DNA of 64,000 bases from Streptomyces cadmiisoli. Its GTDB lineage: Bacteria > Actinomycetota > Actinomycetes > Streptomycetales > Streptomycetaceae. The stretch covers positions 558,001-622,000 of the forward strand of contig NZ_CP030073.1 in assembly GCF_003261055.1 (NCBI RefSeq). Reading direction: 5' to 3'. Shown piece by piece: positions 8,576 through 16,509 of this stretch (positions are counted from its first letter, which is position 1; every line of letters starts with the position of its first letter). The notes under the pieces were generated by a model. That model saw only the letters and a program-made list of their open reading frames with translations. It was not told where the DNA came from and searched no databases. The position numbers and the translations under genes were made by a program.

Positions 8576-8598
8576 GACCCGGCGCTCTGCGCCGGGTC
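8576..8598 (+). terminator. Rho-independent-like hairpin after MMPL gene
   Basis: GACCCGGCGC (8576-8585), TCT loop and GCGCCGGGTC (8589-8598) make a perfect 10-bp stem just after the MMPL stop, followed by a weak pyrimidine tract (CACTTTCCC). Confidence 0.75.
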
Positions 8599-9327
8599 AC
8601 ACTTTCCCGTCGGGGTCGGGGTCCGTCCAGGTCGGCTCTCCATGCGTGGGCTCGCGTCGTATGACGAACGAGCCGCCGGGCTGCAACCCATGGCCGTGGT
8701 GGACGGTGCCGGCACACCAGGCAACCATCTGTGGTCTCTGCGCCAGGGCCGGCAAAGTGTGTCTCACCTGGTATCCAGGAGTACGGGAAGAGCCGTCTGA
8801 CTGCCACCTTCGTCGGCTCACGGAGGCGTTCGGTCAACGGCGTTGCCTTCAGGTCTGCTGCGGTCAGCCATCCTTCCTTCCGTTCAGGGTTCCGCTCGCC
8901 CTCTTGGCGCGTGACCTCCCGGAAGCAGATCCGGCTGCCACGCCGTACGCGGAGCCTGCTCCGTTCCCCGGCTGATCCTGCAGGCGCGAGGGCCGGCAGG
9001 CCGTCAGCGCAGCGCACCAGGGACACCGGGGCGGAAGGGGTGAGATGGTCGAGCTGTGTCCCGTCCTCGAGTGAGAGTCGGACGACGGCCTGTGGACGCT
9101 TCCTCCACTCGGACCGGACCAGACCGACCCGGGCCGATCGCTCATCCGCGGCGATGACAAGATCCCGACCGCCTTCGCTGTCCTGACGACAGCCAGCACT
9201 CAAGCTGGACCTCGTCGAGCGTCGCCAGGATGCTGCCGTCGGACAGTTGCTCGACCGCGCGGACATGGCCCCGCGGATTCCAGTCCGTACTCAGCGAGGA
9301 GACCGTCCGGCAATCAAAGCGGTACAG
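8597..9327 (-). pseudogene. Decayed beta-propeller-like (WD40/PQQ-type) protein, several frameshifts
   Basis: Protein-like segments in the same order and orientation lie in different frames of the minus strand. First is AALYRFDCRTVSSL to SILATLDEVQLECW (9327 to about 9197). Next is DLVIAADERSARVGLVRSEW to QLDHLTPSAPVSLVRC (about 9160 to 9010), continuing to LFPYSWIPGETHFAGPG. Last is AGTVHHGHGLQPGGSFVIRR, ending at a stop at 8597. An intact gene would join these without shifts, so at least two frameshifts occurred. The sequence resembles large Streptomyces proteins with repeated YRFDRRT / GGSFVVRR propeller blades. That family likeness is from memory. The remnant ends against the MMPL terminator and begins where a sigma-factor fragment starts, so both ends look like rearrangement scars. 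Confidence 0.65.
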
Positions 9328-9330
9328 CGC

Positions 9331-9402
9331 CGCCTACTCCGCATACCTGCCGGCACCGTGAAGTCCCGCCACCACTACGCCCTCAACAGCGTGCGAGCCA
9401 CC
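9331..9402 (+). pseudogene. Fragment of sigma-70 region 4
   Basis: This short plus-strand stretch translates as RLLRIPAGTVKSRHHYALNS followed by VRAT. That is the end of the sigma-70 region 4 helix-turn-helix (compare GTVKSRLHYALRALR). No region 2 and no in-frame gene accompany it. It appears to be a relic of an ECF sigma gene, cut where the propeller remnant on the opposite strand begins. Confidence 0.6.
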
Positions 9403-9487
9403 GCCGCGAGGCCCGCCTACCGGGCTTCCCAGTGGCAGGCGACGGCACCTTGGGGAGAAGGTGAGCGGAAACGCGGGACACCGGGTG

Positions 9488-9997
9488 TCAGCACCAGGCG
9501 GCTCCGTCATGGCTGGCCGTGACGTCCAGACCGTAATCGCCGGGGCTGTCGCCGAGATCGCTGGGGAACCACACGGTGAGGTGTGCGGTCGTGCCCGCGA
9601 CAGGCTTCTCGAAGCAGAGCGCTGACGTGTCGATCGCGAGGCTGCCGGGCGCCGGGGACGGCGAGGAGTCGGCACTCTCGAGTCGCCAGCCGTCCTCCTC
9701 GGCAGCCTGGCGATAGAAGGCCAGCACGTCGGCTCGGGATGTTGTGTACCGGTAGTACTGCCCGGCGTAGGCGAACCCGTCATCGTCGTCGCATCCGGAG
9801 TACCGCTCGTCCTCGGGCCGCGTCCGGCTCGGGTGCGCGTCGAGGATGGGCAGGGACGCCAGCGTGGGAGCGAGTTCCCGGTCAGCCTTCGTGCAGCCGT
9901 AGAGCCCACCCGACAGCGCCCACACGCCTGTTGCCGCGACGACGGCCAGGCCGCCTGCTCCGACGAGCAGCGGCGTGACCGCTCTCCTCGGCTTCAT
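9488..9997 (-). CDS. Exported, membrane-anchored protein of unknown function
   Basis: 169 residues: a short basic N-terminus (MKPRRAV), one hydrophobic anchor or signal segment (TPLLVGAGGLAVVAATGVWA), then an extracytoplasmic domain with three cysteines (GCTKADREL, YSGCDDDDGFAY, ALCFEKPV) and many acidic and aromatic residues. The segment TTSRADVLAFYRQAAEEDGW resembles small secreted domains of actinobacterial hypothetical proteins. The start at 9997 is the only one that gives a sensible N-terminus. It lies 73 bp beyond the end of the biosynthetic unit that starts at 16241, on the same strand, and may be outside the cluster. Confidence 0.7.
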   Translation of the reverse strand: MKPRRAVTPLLVGAGGLAVVAATGVWALSGGLYGCTKADRELAPTLASLPILDAHPSRTRPEDERYSGCDDDDGFAYAGQYYRYTTSRADVLAFYRQAAEEDGWRLESADSSPSPAPGSLAIDTSALCFEKPVAGTTAHLTVWFPSDLGDSPGDYGLDVTASHDGAAWC

Positions 9998-10070
9998 GGC
10001 GCGCAGCCGAACGCGTTGGATCTCGGGCGGGGCGTGCGCACTGCGAGGACAGGTGCCGCCGTGTCGGAGT

Positions 10071-11429
10071 TCACAGCAGCGCCGCCGCGATGTCCTCGAC
10101 CGTCGACACCGGTACGAGCGCCGACTCCTCGGGGGTCCGCACGTCGTCGTCGGCGTACCAGCCGGAACCGTGGACCACCACGTCGCGGCCCGCTTCGACC
10201 AGCCCGCGGTCGATGGCGTTGCACACACCGGTCAGTGCCATGACCAGCGACCACTCGCGCAGGGCCCGCGGATCGTCCGGCAGCGGCCGCGCGTGGTCAG
10301 CGACCAGCTCCCGCAGCGCGGGGTAGCGTTCGAGGCACTCGTGGCGCGAGACCACGATGCCGTCGCCGCCGTGCCGGGCGATGATCGCGTTCATCGCCGG
10401 AGAGGTGGCGGGGCGGTGGGTGTAGAAGGTCGGGTCGAGGATCTCGTCCACCTCGTCGGCGACGCCCGGGAAGTTGGGGTCGGTCCGCTGCCTCCACAGT
10501 CCGTCGTCGCCGCGCTCGTAGCGCGGCAGTCCGGCCCGGTCGAAGCTGCCCCGGCGCAGGCTGAGCACCATGTCCGGGGTGCCCAGGTGCTGGACGAGCA
10601 GGCTCGCCGGGCGGCTGGCCGGACGAGCCTCGCCCGCGGCTTCCAGCACGTCCCGGCCGGCGTGGTAGCCGAGCAGTCCGAACGCGCTCGACACGGCGTG
10701 TGCGTGCAGCCGCGGCCCGGCGGCGCCGGTCGGATCCGCGTCCTGCTCGAAGAAGGCCCGTGCGGTGTCGGCCACGAGGTAGTTGCGCAGGTCCAGCGAG
10801 AACCACAGGTTCAGTCCGTGGCGTCGTTTGAGGTCGGCCGCGTGGGCGTCGGTGAACTGCCGGGCCAGCGTCTTGACGTCCTCGGCGCGCTCGCCGTCGT
10901 ACACCATCAGCGGGTTGCGGGCGCGCAGTTCCGCGTCGTCGGTGAGGCTTCCGGCGCGCAGCTTGGACCGGCCGGAGGCCGGGGCCAGCGTGGCGATCCG
11001 CAGTTGGTCGGGGGTGGCCAGCCCCGCGGCCAGTGCCCGCGCCACGGCGTCGCGGAGAGCGGTCCCCTTGTTCGCCGAGGTGGGTGTGAAGATCATGACC
11101 GGTTCGCCCGTGCGGCGGATGTACTCCACGGCGCGGGCGACGATCAGCAGGGAGGGGAAGGTCTTGGTGGTGTGCGTGCCGGGGTTGCCGGCCAGGTCCA
11201 GCATGACCAGCCGGTGGCTGCCGTACTTGCCGAGTTCCCGCCACTGGGCCCGGGCCGGCTCGAAGAAGTCGCGGACGCCGGCGTCCGGTTCCGGCAGCGT
11301 GAAGCCGGGTGAGAACGCGCCGGGTTCGGTGACCGGCGCCGGGTCGTCCACCAGGGCCGCGACGACCTGCGGCAACCGCTCGTAGTAGTCGAGGATCAGG
11401 TTGCGCTCGGCGACGAGTGCGGTGGTCAT
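10071..11429 (-). CDS. DUF6002-like protein, possible PLP-dependent (threonine-synthase-like) fold
   Basis: 452 residues and soluble. A run with KYGSHRLVMLDLAGNPGTHT, TKTFPSLLIVARAVEYI and VMIFTPTSANKGTALRDAVA resembles the Lys-containing and SANKG-type phosphate-binding regions of fold-type II PLP enzymes (threonine synthase, cysteine synthase). A further segment is VVHGSGWYADDDV. I associate it with DUF6002 proteins found in actinobacterial biosynthetic loci; that name is from memory and unverified. ATG 11429 overlaps the stop of the KS gene (ATGA), so it belongs to the KS / A-PCP / dehydrogenase unit. A role in making or modifying an amino-acid building block is inference. Confidence 0.65.
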   Translation of the reverse strand: MTTALVAERNLILDYYERLPQVVAALVDDPAPVTEPGAFSPGFTLPEPDAGVRDFFEPARAQWRELGKYGSHRLVMLDLAGNPGTHTTKTFPSLLIVARAVEYIRRTGEPVMIFTPTSANKGTALRDAVARALAAGLATPDQLRIATLAPASGRSKLRAGSLTDDAELRARNPLMVYDGERAEDVKTLARQFTDAHAADLKRRHGLNLWFSLDLRNYLVADTARAFFEQDADPTGAAGPRLHAHAVSSAFGLLGYHAGRDVLEAAGEARPASRPASLLVQHLGTPDMVLSLRRGSFDRAGLPRYERGDDGLWRQRTDPNFPGVADEVDEILDPTFYTHRPATSPAMNAIIARHGGDGIVVSRHECLERYPALRELVADHARPLPDDPRALREWSLVMALTGVCNAIDRGLVEAGRDVVVHGSGWYADDDVRTPEESALVPVSTVEDIAAALL

Positions 11430-13198
11430 GCGGGTCCTCCCCGGTCAGCTGCCCGATGGGCCGGCGGATCGATCCAGTGGCGCCGACGCCGGAACGGGTA
11501 GGCGGGCAACGTGCAGACCCGTCCCGGGCGGTTCTTGAGGTAACTCGTCCAGTCGGTGTCCTCACCGCGCAGCCAGGATTCGGCGGCCGCATGCAGCTCC
11601 GGTCCTGCCGCGGCCGGCAGCGGTGGCCTCTGCGGTCCCGCCGCGGCCCGTCGCAGCGCCGCAGCCGCCTCGGCGGGTTCGTGGGCGGCGATCGCCGCAC
11701 GGTACGGCAGGACCCGGCGGCCCGTGGCAAGGGTGTAGGCGAGATCGGCCAGGTGCGTGCCGGGGCCGGCGGTCTCCAGATGTTCGGCCAGCCGCCGGCA
11801 GGCCTCGGCGAGGGCGGCCGGGGAGTGCGCGGAGAGCGGCAGCAGGTGCCAGCCGGCCGTCGATGCCGGAGCGGGCCGGGCCGCCTGTTCCAGCACCACG
11901 TGTGCGTTGCTGCCGCCCAGTCCGAACGAGCTGACGCCGGCCAGTCGGCTGCCGTCGTGCGGCCAGGGCCGCAGCGTCCGCGGCACAGCGAACGGCCCGG
12001 TCTCGATCCCGAGTTCCGGGTGGGGCTCGTGGAACTGCACATGGGCGGGCACGGTGCCCTCGGCGACGGCGCGGACGGCGGCCACGAGTCCGGCGATGCC
12101 CGACGCCGCGTCCAGGTTGCCGATGTTGGCCTTGACGGTGCCGAGCGCGCAGGACCCGGCAGGTGCCGCGCCGGCCGTCCGCCAGACCTGGTGCAGAGCG
12201 GAGAGTTCGATGGCGTCGCCGACGACGGTGGCGCTGCCGTGCGCCTCCAGATAGCCGACCTCGTGCGGGCTCACGGCGGCACGGGCGAGTGCCTCGGCGA
12301 TCACTGCGGCCTGCCCGTCCGCTCCCGGTGCCTCGAAACCGGCGCGGTGGGCGCCGTCGTTGTTCACCGCCCAGCCGCGCAGCACGGCGTGGACGCGGTC
12401 GCGGTCCGGGTCGACGTCGGCGTAGCGCTTGAGGACCACCGCGGCGGCTCCGGTGCTGTATCCGGTCCCGGCGGCCGCCGCGTCGAAGGCCCGGCACCGC
12501 CCGTCGGGTGAGACCAGTCCCTCGGGCGTGTGCCGGTGGCGAGGCAGCGAGACGCTCGCGCCGCCGGCGACGGCGAGGTCGCAGGCGTAGTCGAGGAGGC
12601 TCTGCGCCGCCACGCAAACGGCGGTGAGCGAGCTGGAGCACGCGGTCTGGACGGCCATCGCGGGCCCGCGCAGTCCGAGCCGGTACGCCACCTGGGCGGG
12701 CAGGTAGTCGGCGCCGGGCCGGGTGGCGAGCTGCGCCTCCCAGTCGTCCGGGCGGCCGTCCGAGGCCGCGGGGTTGCCGAGCAGGTGAAAGAGGAAGTAG
12801 CGGTTGGTGGAGATGCCGGTGAACACGCCGACGTCGCCGTCGTACCGGCGCGGGTCGCAGCCGGCGTCCTCCAGCGCCTCCCAGGCCGACTCGAGGAACA
12901 GCCGGTGCTGCGGGTCGAGCAGGGCGGCGTCGGGGGCGTCGAAGCCGAACAGGTCCGCGTCGAACCCGGCGATGCCGTCGAGCGCTCCGCCGGGCAGTAC
13001 GCCGCCGGAGCGCACCAGCGCCGGGTCGTCCAGCAGCCCCGGGGCGATGCCGAGTTGGCGCAGTTCCGCCTCGGTGTAGTCGTGGACGGCGTCGACGCCG
13101 TCGCGCAGCAGCCGCCAGAGTTCCGGCACGCTGTCCGCGCCGGGGAACCGGCCGGCGAGGCCGACGACGGCGACGCGGTCGTCGTACTCGCTCACCAT
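11426..13198 (-). CDS. Free-standing ketosynthase (KS-only PKS) with altered active site
   Basis: 590 residues. The KS domain (about 8-430) has the nucleophile Cys187 in QTACSSSLTA and His320 in LEAHGSATVVGD. The second catalytic histidine is replaced: ANIGNLDAASGIAGL has Asn361 where elongating KS domains have NIGH. The domain is followed by the start of a post-KS linker (LLPLSAHSPAALAEA) and directly by a post-AT type end (TLPAYPFRRRRHWID), with no AT and no carrier protein between. It looks like a PKS module that lost its AT. Such non-elongating KS domains usually transfer rather than condense acyl groups. Its start overlaps the A-PCP gene end by 7 bp. Confidence 0.85.
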   Translation of the reverse strand: MVSEYDDRVAVVGLAGRFPGADSVPELWRLLRDGVDAVHDYTEAELRQLGIAPGLLDDPALVRSGGVLPGGALDGIAGFDADLFGFDAPDAALLDPQHRLFLESAWEALEDAGCDPRRYDGDVGVFTGISTNRYFLFHLLGNPAASDGRPDDWEAQLATRPGADYLPAQVAYRLGLRGPAMAVQTACSSSLTAVCVAAQSLLDYACDLAVAGGASVSLPRHRHTPEGLVSPDGRCRAFDAAAAGTGYSTGAAAVVLKRYADVDPDRDRVHAVLRGWAVNNDGAHRAGFEAPGADGQAAVIAEALARAAVSPHEVGYLEAHGSATVVGDAIELSALHQVWRTAGAAPAGSCALGTVKANIGNLDAASGIAGLVAAVRAVAEGTVPAHVQFHEPHPELGIETGPFAVPRTLRPWPHDGSRLAGVSSFGLGGSNAHVVLEQAARPAPASTAGWHLLPLSAHSPAALAEACRRLAEHLETAGPGTHLADLAYTLATGRRVLPYRAAIAAHEPAEAAAALRRAAAGPQRPPLPAAAGPELHAAAESWLRGEDTDWTSYLKNRPGRVCTLPAYPFRRRRHWIDPPAHRAADRGGPA

Positions 13199-15141
13199 CG
13201 CCCCTTCCCTTCGCGGCGGGCCCGGCGGGCGGCCCGTTCGGTGACCCGGCGCAGATCGGGCGCGGCGGTGGGGGTGGCGTGGCCGTCGAGATGGCGGGCC
13301 AGCGCGGCGACGGTCGGATGCCGGTACAGGTCCACCATCTGCACGGGTACAGCGAGGCTGTCCTGCAGCAGCTGTTGTACATCGGCGAGCAGGAGCGAAT
13401 TGCCGCCGAGGTCGAAGAAGTTGGCGTCGGTGACGACGGCCGGTGTCTTGAGGACCGTGCACCACGCCCGGGCTATCGCCTCTTCGGTCGCGGTGCGCGG
13501 CCTTGGGCCCTGTCCCGCGGGCCGGGGTGCCTGCGGAGCGGGCAGTGCCCGGGTGTCCACCTTTCCGGTGCTGGTCAGCGGTAGGGCGTCGAGGACGGTC
13601 AGCAGGCGCGGCACCAGATGCTCCGGTACCCGGGCCGCCACTCCGCGGCGCAGCTGGGCGGGATCGAGGAGGGTGCCCGCGACGGGCTGCACGTAGCCGA
13701 GCAGTTCCGTGCGGCCGGTGTCGTCGGGACGGGCGACCGCCACTGCCCGCAGCACGCCGGGCTGTGCCGCGAGGTGGTACTCGACCTCGCCGAGTTCGAC
13801 GCGGATGCCGCGGATCTTCACCTGGCGGTCCAGCCTGCCCAGATACGCCAGCCTGCCGTCCGGGAGCCGGCGTCCCAGATCGCCGGTGCGGTAGCTCGAC
13901 ATGCCGTGTCCGGTGCCGTCGCCGCCGCCGAACCGCTCGGCGGTCAGTTCGGGTGCCCGCCAGTAGCCCGGCGCGACGTACGGGCTGTGGATGACAATCT
14001 CCCCCTCGTCGGCCGACGGCTCGTCCCCGGGGCCGAGGAGCGAGATGGTGTATCCGGCCAGCGGGTAGCCGATGGGCAGGACGTCGTGTTCCAGCGCGGC
14101 GTCCGGCGGCAGATGGTCCTGCACGGCGAAGCTGGCCTCGGTGGCCCCGTACCCGTTGACGAACACACAGTCCGGCGCGAAGTGCGTGCGGCAGCGCAAC
14201 GCGTCGTGCCGGGTGACGGTTTCGCCGCCGAGCACGACCGCGCGGATCGTGTCCAGGCGCCGCTCGCCGAGCGCGTCGACCAGATAGCGGTACACGGTCG
14301 GTGTGGAGTGGAAGACCGTCGTTCCCCGGTCGGCCAGGGCCTGTGCGAGGTGGGCCGGGCCGTGCCGGCGCACGTCCACGACGACGGTGGCCGCGCCGGC
14401 GAGCAGTGCCGCGAAGGTGTCGGTCACCGCCATGTCGAAACTGAAGGAGGACGCCACACTGAGCCGGTCGGCAGGTGTGATGCGGAAGTTCTCGATGTGG
14501 TTGGCGACACCGTGCAGCACGTTGCGGTGCGTCTGCGGCACGCCCTTGGGCCGGCCCGTGGAACCGGAGGTGCAGAGCAGATAGGCCACGTCGTCGGGAC
14601 GGGCCGGCTGTTCGTCGAAGTGGACGTCCGGGTCTCCGGGGGCGGTCGGCTCCGGCGGCGGCACGACGCGCAGGGGTTCGGCCCGCAGCCGGTCCACCGG
14701 TCTCGCCGCGTCGGCGATCACGACGTCGATACCGGCCAGCGCGACGAGTTGGGCCAGGCGCGGTTCGGGATGGGCGGGGTCGAGCGGCACGTAGCAGCCG
14801 CCGGCGAACAGGACGCCCAGGATCGCGGCGACGGTCTGCGGTGAGTGGTCCAGCAGGATGCCGACACGGTCACCGTGCCGGACGCCGGCGGACCGGAGTG
14901 CGGCCGCGGTCCGGTCCGCCGCGTCCGCCAGCATGCGGTACGTCCACGGCTCGCCCTCGCCGAGCACCGCAACGGCGTCGGGTTGCCGGGCGGCCTGTGC
15001 CGCGAACGCGGCCGGGATCGTCCCGTGGCGGGCGGGCGGGCTGTAGCCGGTCTGCTGCCGGTGGTGGTCGGCGAAGGGCACGGGCGGTGCGTCGTCCGGT
15101 TGCCGAGGGAACCGCCGGTCGCGCGGAGTCGTTGCGGTCAT
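13192..15141 (-). CDS. Free-standing NRPS adenylation-PCP didomain
   Basis: 649 residues. The adenylation domain (about 40-540) has core motifs [14 protein letters not shown] (A3), NGYGATEAS (A5), YRTGDLGRRLPDG (A7) and the catalytic Lys in STGKVDTRAL (A10). A PCP follows with the phosphopantetheine serine in FFDLGGNSLLLAD. There is no condensation domain. Reading the binding pocket by alignment to GrsA A gives D-M-T-H-V-G-G-F-A, which I do not recognise. It may load a pathway-specific amino acid onto its own PCP or in trans. It overlaps the dehydrogenase gene by 4 bp upstream and the KS gene downstream, hinting at one building-block route. Confidence 0.9.
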   Translation of the reverse strand: MTATTPRDRRFPRQPDDAPPVPFADHHRQQTGYSPPARHGTIPAAFAAQAARQPDAVAVLGEGEPWTYRMLADAADRTAAALRSAGVRHGDRVGILLDHSPQTVAAILGVLFAGGCYVPLDPAHPEPRLAQLVALAGIDVVIADAARPVDRLRAEPLRVVPPPEPTAPGDPDVHFDEQPARPDDVAYLLCTSGSTGRPKGVPQTHRNVLHGVANHIENFRITPADRLSVASSFSFDMAVTDTFAALLAGAATVVVDVRRHGPAHLAQALADRGTTVFHSTPTVYRYLVDALGERRLDTIRAVVLGGETVTRHDALRCRTHFAPDCVFVNGYGATEASFAVQDHLPPDAALEHDVLPIGYPLAGYTISLLGPGDEPSADEGEIVIHSPYVAPGYWRAPELTAERFGGGDGTGHGMSSYRTGDLGRRLPDGRLAYLGRLDRQVKIRGIRVELGEVEYHLAAQPGVLRAVAVARPDDTGRTELLGYVQPVAGTLLDPAQLRRGVAARVPEHLVPRLLTVLDALPLTSTGKVDTRALPAPQAPRPAGQGPRPRTATEEAIARAWCTVLKTPAVVTDANFFDLGGNSLLLADVQQLLQDSLAVPVQMVDLYRHPTVAALARHLDGHATPTAAPDLRRVTERAARRARREGKGRW

Positions 15142-16241
15142 CTGGCCCCACCGTTCCCCTCGGGTACGGCGGGCTGCCCCACCGGTGTGCGGCGCAGGCG
15201 CCCGCGCAGCTCGAGCAGCCGACCGCAGACCTCCGGGATCCGCTCGGCCGGGAACTCCTCGTCCTCCCAGCCCGGTTCGGCCTCCGCCAGCGCCGCCGTC
15301 GCGGCCGGGGCGAACCTGACCCGCCCGCTCTCGACGACGATGCCGTCGGCCTGCGACCACCGCTGGTTGGCCGCGACCGCCTCGGCCCGGCTCAGTCCGG
15401 CCGGCAGCCGCAGGGTGAGGCGGCCGTGGCTGATCCGCACCGGGTAGCCGCCGGGCAGTCCGGCCACGCCCGGCAGGCTGGTGTCCAGCTCCGAGCCGCT
15501 CGCGAGCGCGTCGATGAGCATCGCGCCTGCCTGTCCGGTCACCTGGTTGAGGGCCGGACGGTCGCAGGCACGCTGACCGGCCAGCGCCGCGGTGACTCCG
15601 TCCAGCGGCTCGTCGTCCAGCCAGCCGAGGGCCTCGCCCGCCGGGCCGGGCGGGTTCAGGTGCACATGGTGGCCGACCACCCGCAGTCGGCGCTGGTCGG
15701 GCAGGCCGAGCCGGGCCTGCAGACTCGCGGCGAGCAGCGCCACGTTGCCGATGCCGCACAGCACCGGCACTCTCAGCGCGGCAAGCACCGGGTTGACCGC
15801 GTCCGGGAAGCAGGCGTTGACGAACCAGGAGCCGCATTCGGCCGCGGCCCGGCCTGCCACCAGGGCGAGATCCGCCTGCAGCGGGAGCGTCAGCCCGAAG
15901 CCACCGCGCCCGAGCAGGGCGGTCCAGGCCGAAGGTGCCCCGCGGCGCTCCCACGGCGACTGGTGGGAAGCGCACAGCAGCACACCGTCCGGGGCCTCCT
16001 CGCGGATCACCTCGGGCAGCGCGGCCCGCAGGTCCGGGCCGGTCGTCCGGGGCCGGAACTGCGCGGCGCGACCGGCCAGCGCGGCACGTGTGCCGGCCAG
16101 CTCGCACAGGTGGCCGACGCTCTCCCCGCGGGCTGCCACGATCACCCGCAGTGGCGGTCCGGCCGCCGTCGCCAAGCCTGCGCAGACGGAGGCGGCGAGG
16201 GAGCCGCTGCCGATGACCACGACGGTGGGCACCGCCGTCAT
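15138..16241 (-). CDS. Rossmann-fold NAD(P)-dependent dehydrogenase-like protein
   Basis: 367 residues starting MTAVPTVVVIGSGSLAASVC, a GxGxxA-type dinucleotide-binding motif at the very N-terminus. Other visible segments are VLLCASHQSPWER, SWFVNACFPDAVNPVLA and VVGHHVHLNPP, broadly reminiscent of opine/malate-type dehydrogenases or of reductases acting on carrier-bound substrates. No specific family is recognised. It is the first gene of a unit that continues with A-PCP, KS and DUF6002-like genes through short overlaps. A redox step on the amino acid loaded by the A-PCP protein is a reasonable inference. Confidence 0.7.
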   Translation of the reverse strand: MTAVPTVVVIGSGSLAASVCAGLATAAGPPLRVIVAARGESVGHLCELAGTRAALAGRAAQFRPRTTGPDLRAALPEVIREEAPDGVLLCASHQSPWERRGAPSAWTALLGRGGFGLTLPLQADLALVAGRAAAECGSWFVNACFPDAVNPVLAALRVPVLCGIGNVALLAASLQARLGLPDQRRLRVVGHHVHLNPPGPAGEALGWLDDEPLDGVTAALAGQRACDRPALNQVTGQAGAMLIDALASGSELDTSLPGVAGLPGGYPVRISHGRLTLRLPAGLSRAEAVAANQRWSQADGIVVESGRVRFAPAATAALAEAEPGWEDEEFPAERIPEVCGRLLELRGRLRRTPVGQPAVPEGNGGAR

Positions 16242-16509
16242 CGCACCGACGCCCGTCCGTGCGGTCTCGCGGTCACGAAAGTGATCTTCGGTATCGGCAC
16301 GGCTGGATAGTAACCCCTCACCGGCCGCGCGGGAGGGCTCCGCGGCAAGGTATTCGAACACTTCCCAAGCACCGACGGCGTGGTTAGCATGCCCACTCAG
16401 TGCTAGATCAACTAAGCCCTGTCCAGCCGGTGTTCCTGGCGGCGGTGCGGTGCCGGCGGCGAACCACCGGACACCTGTGGGCGTTTTCCGGGGGGAGCTT
16501 GGCTTGAGG
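16242..16509. promoter_or_regulatory. Divergent intergenic region between two biosynthetic units
   Basis: 268 bp separate the minus-strand building-block unit from the plus-strand LanB/NRPS/PKS unit, so it must hold both promoters. It is locally AT-richer around 16385-16425 (TAGCATGCC, TAGATCAACTAAG). A clear -10/-35 pair could not be chosen with confidence, and no precursor-peptide gene is visible. Confidence 0.5.

Noticed and set aside
8646..8975. Plus-strand frame in the propeller remnant
   Set aside because: The opposite strand carries the recognisable decayed protein; this frame has no family resemblance.
16242..16509. Hidden precursor peptide upstream of the first LanB-type gene
   Set aside because: No short frame with a Shine-Dalgarno and a Ser/Thr/Cys-rich core is present in this gap.
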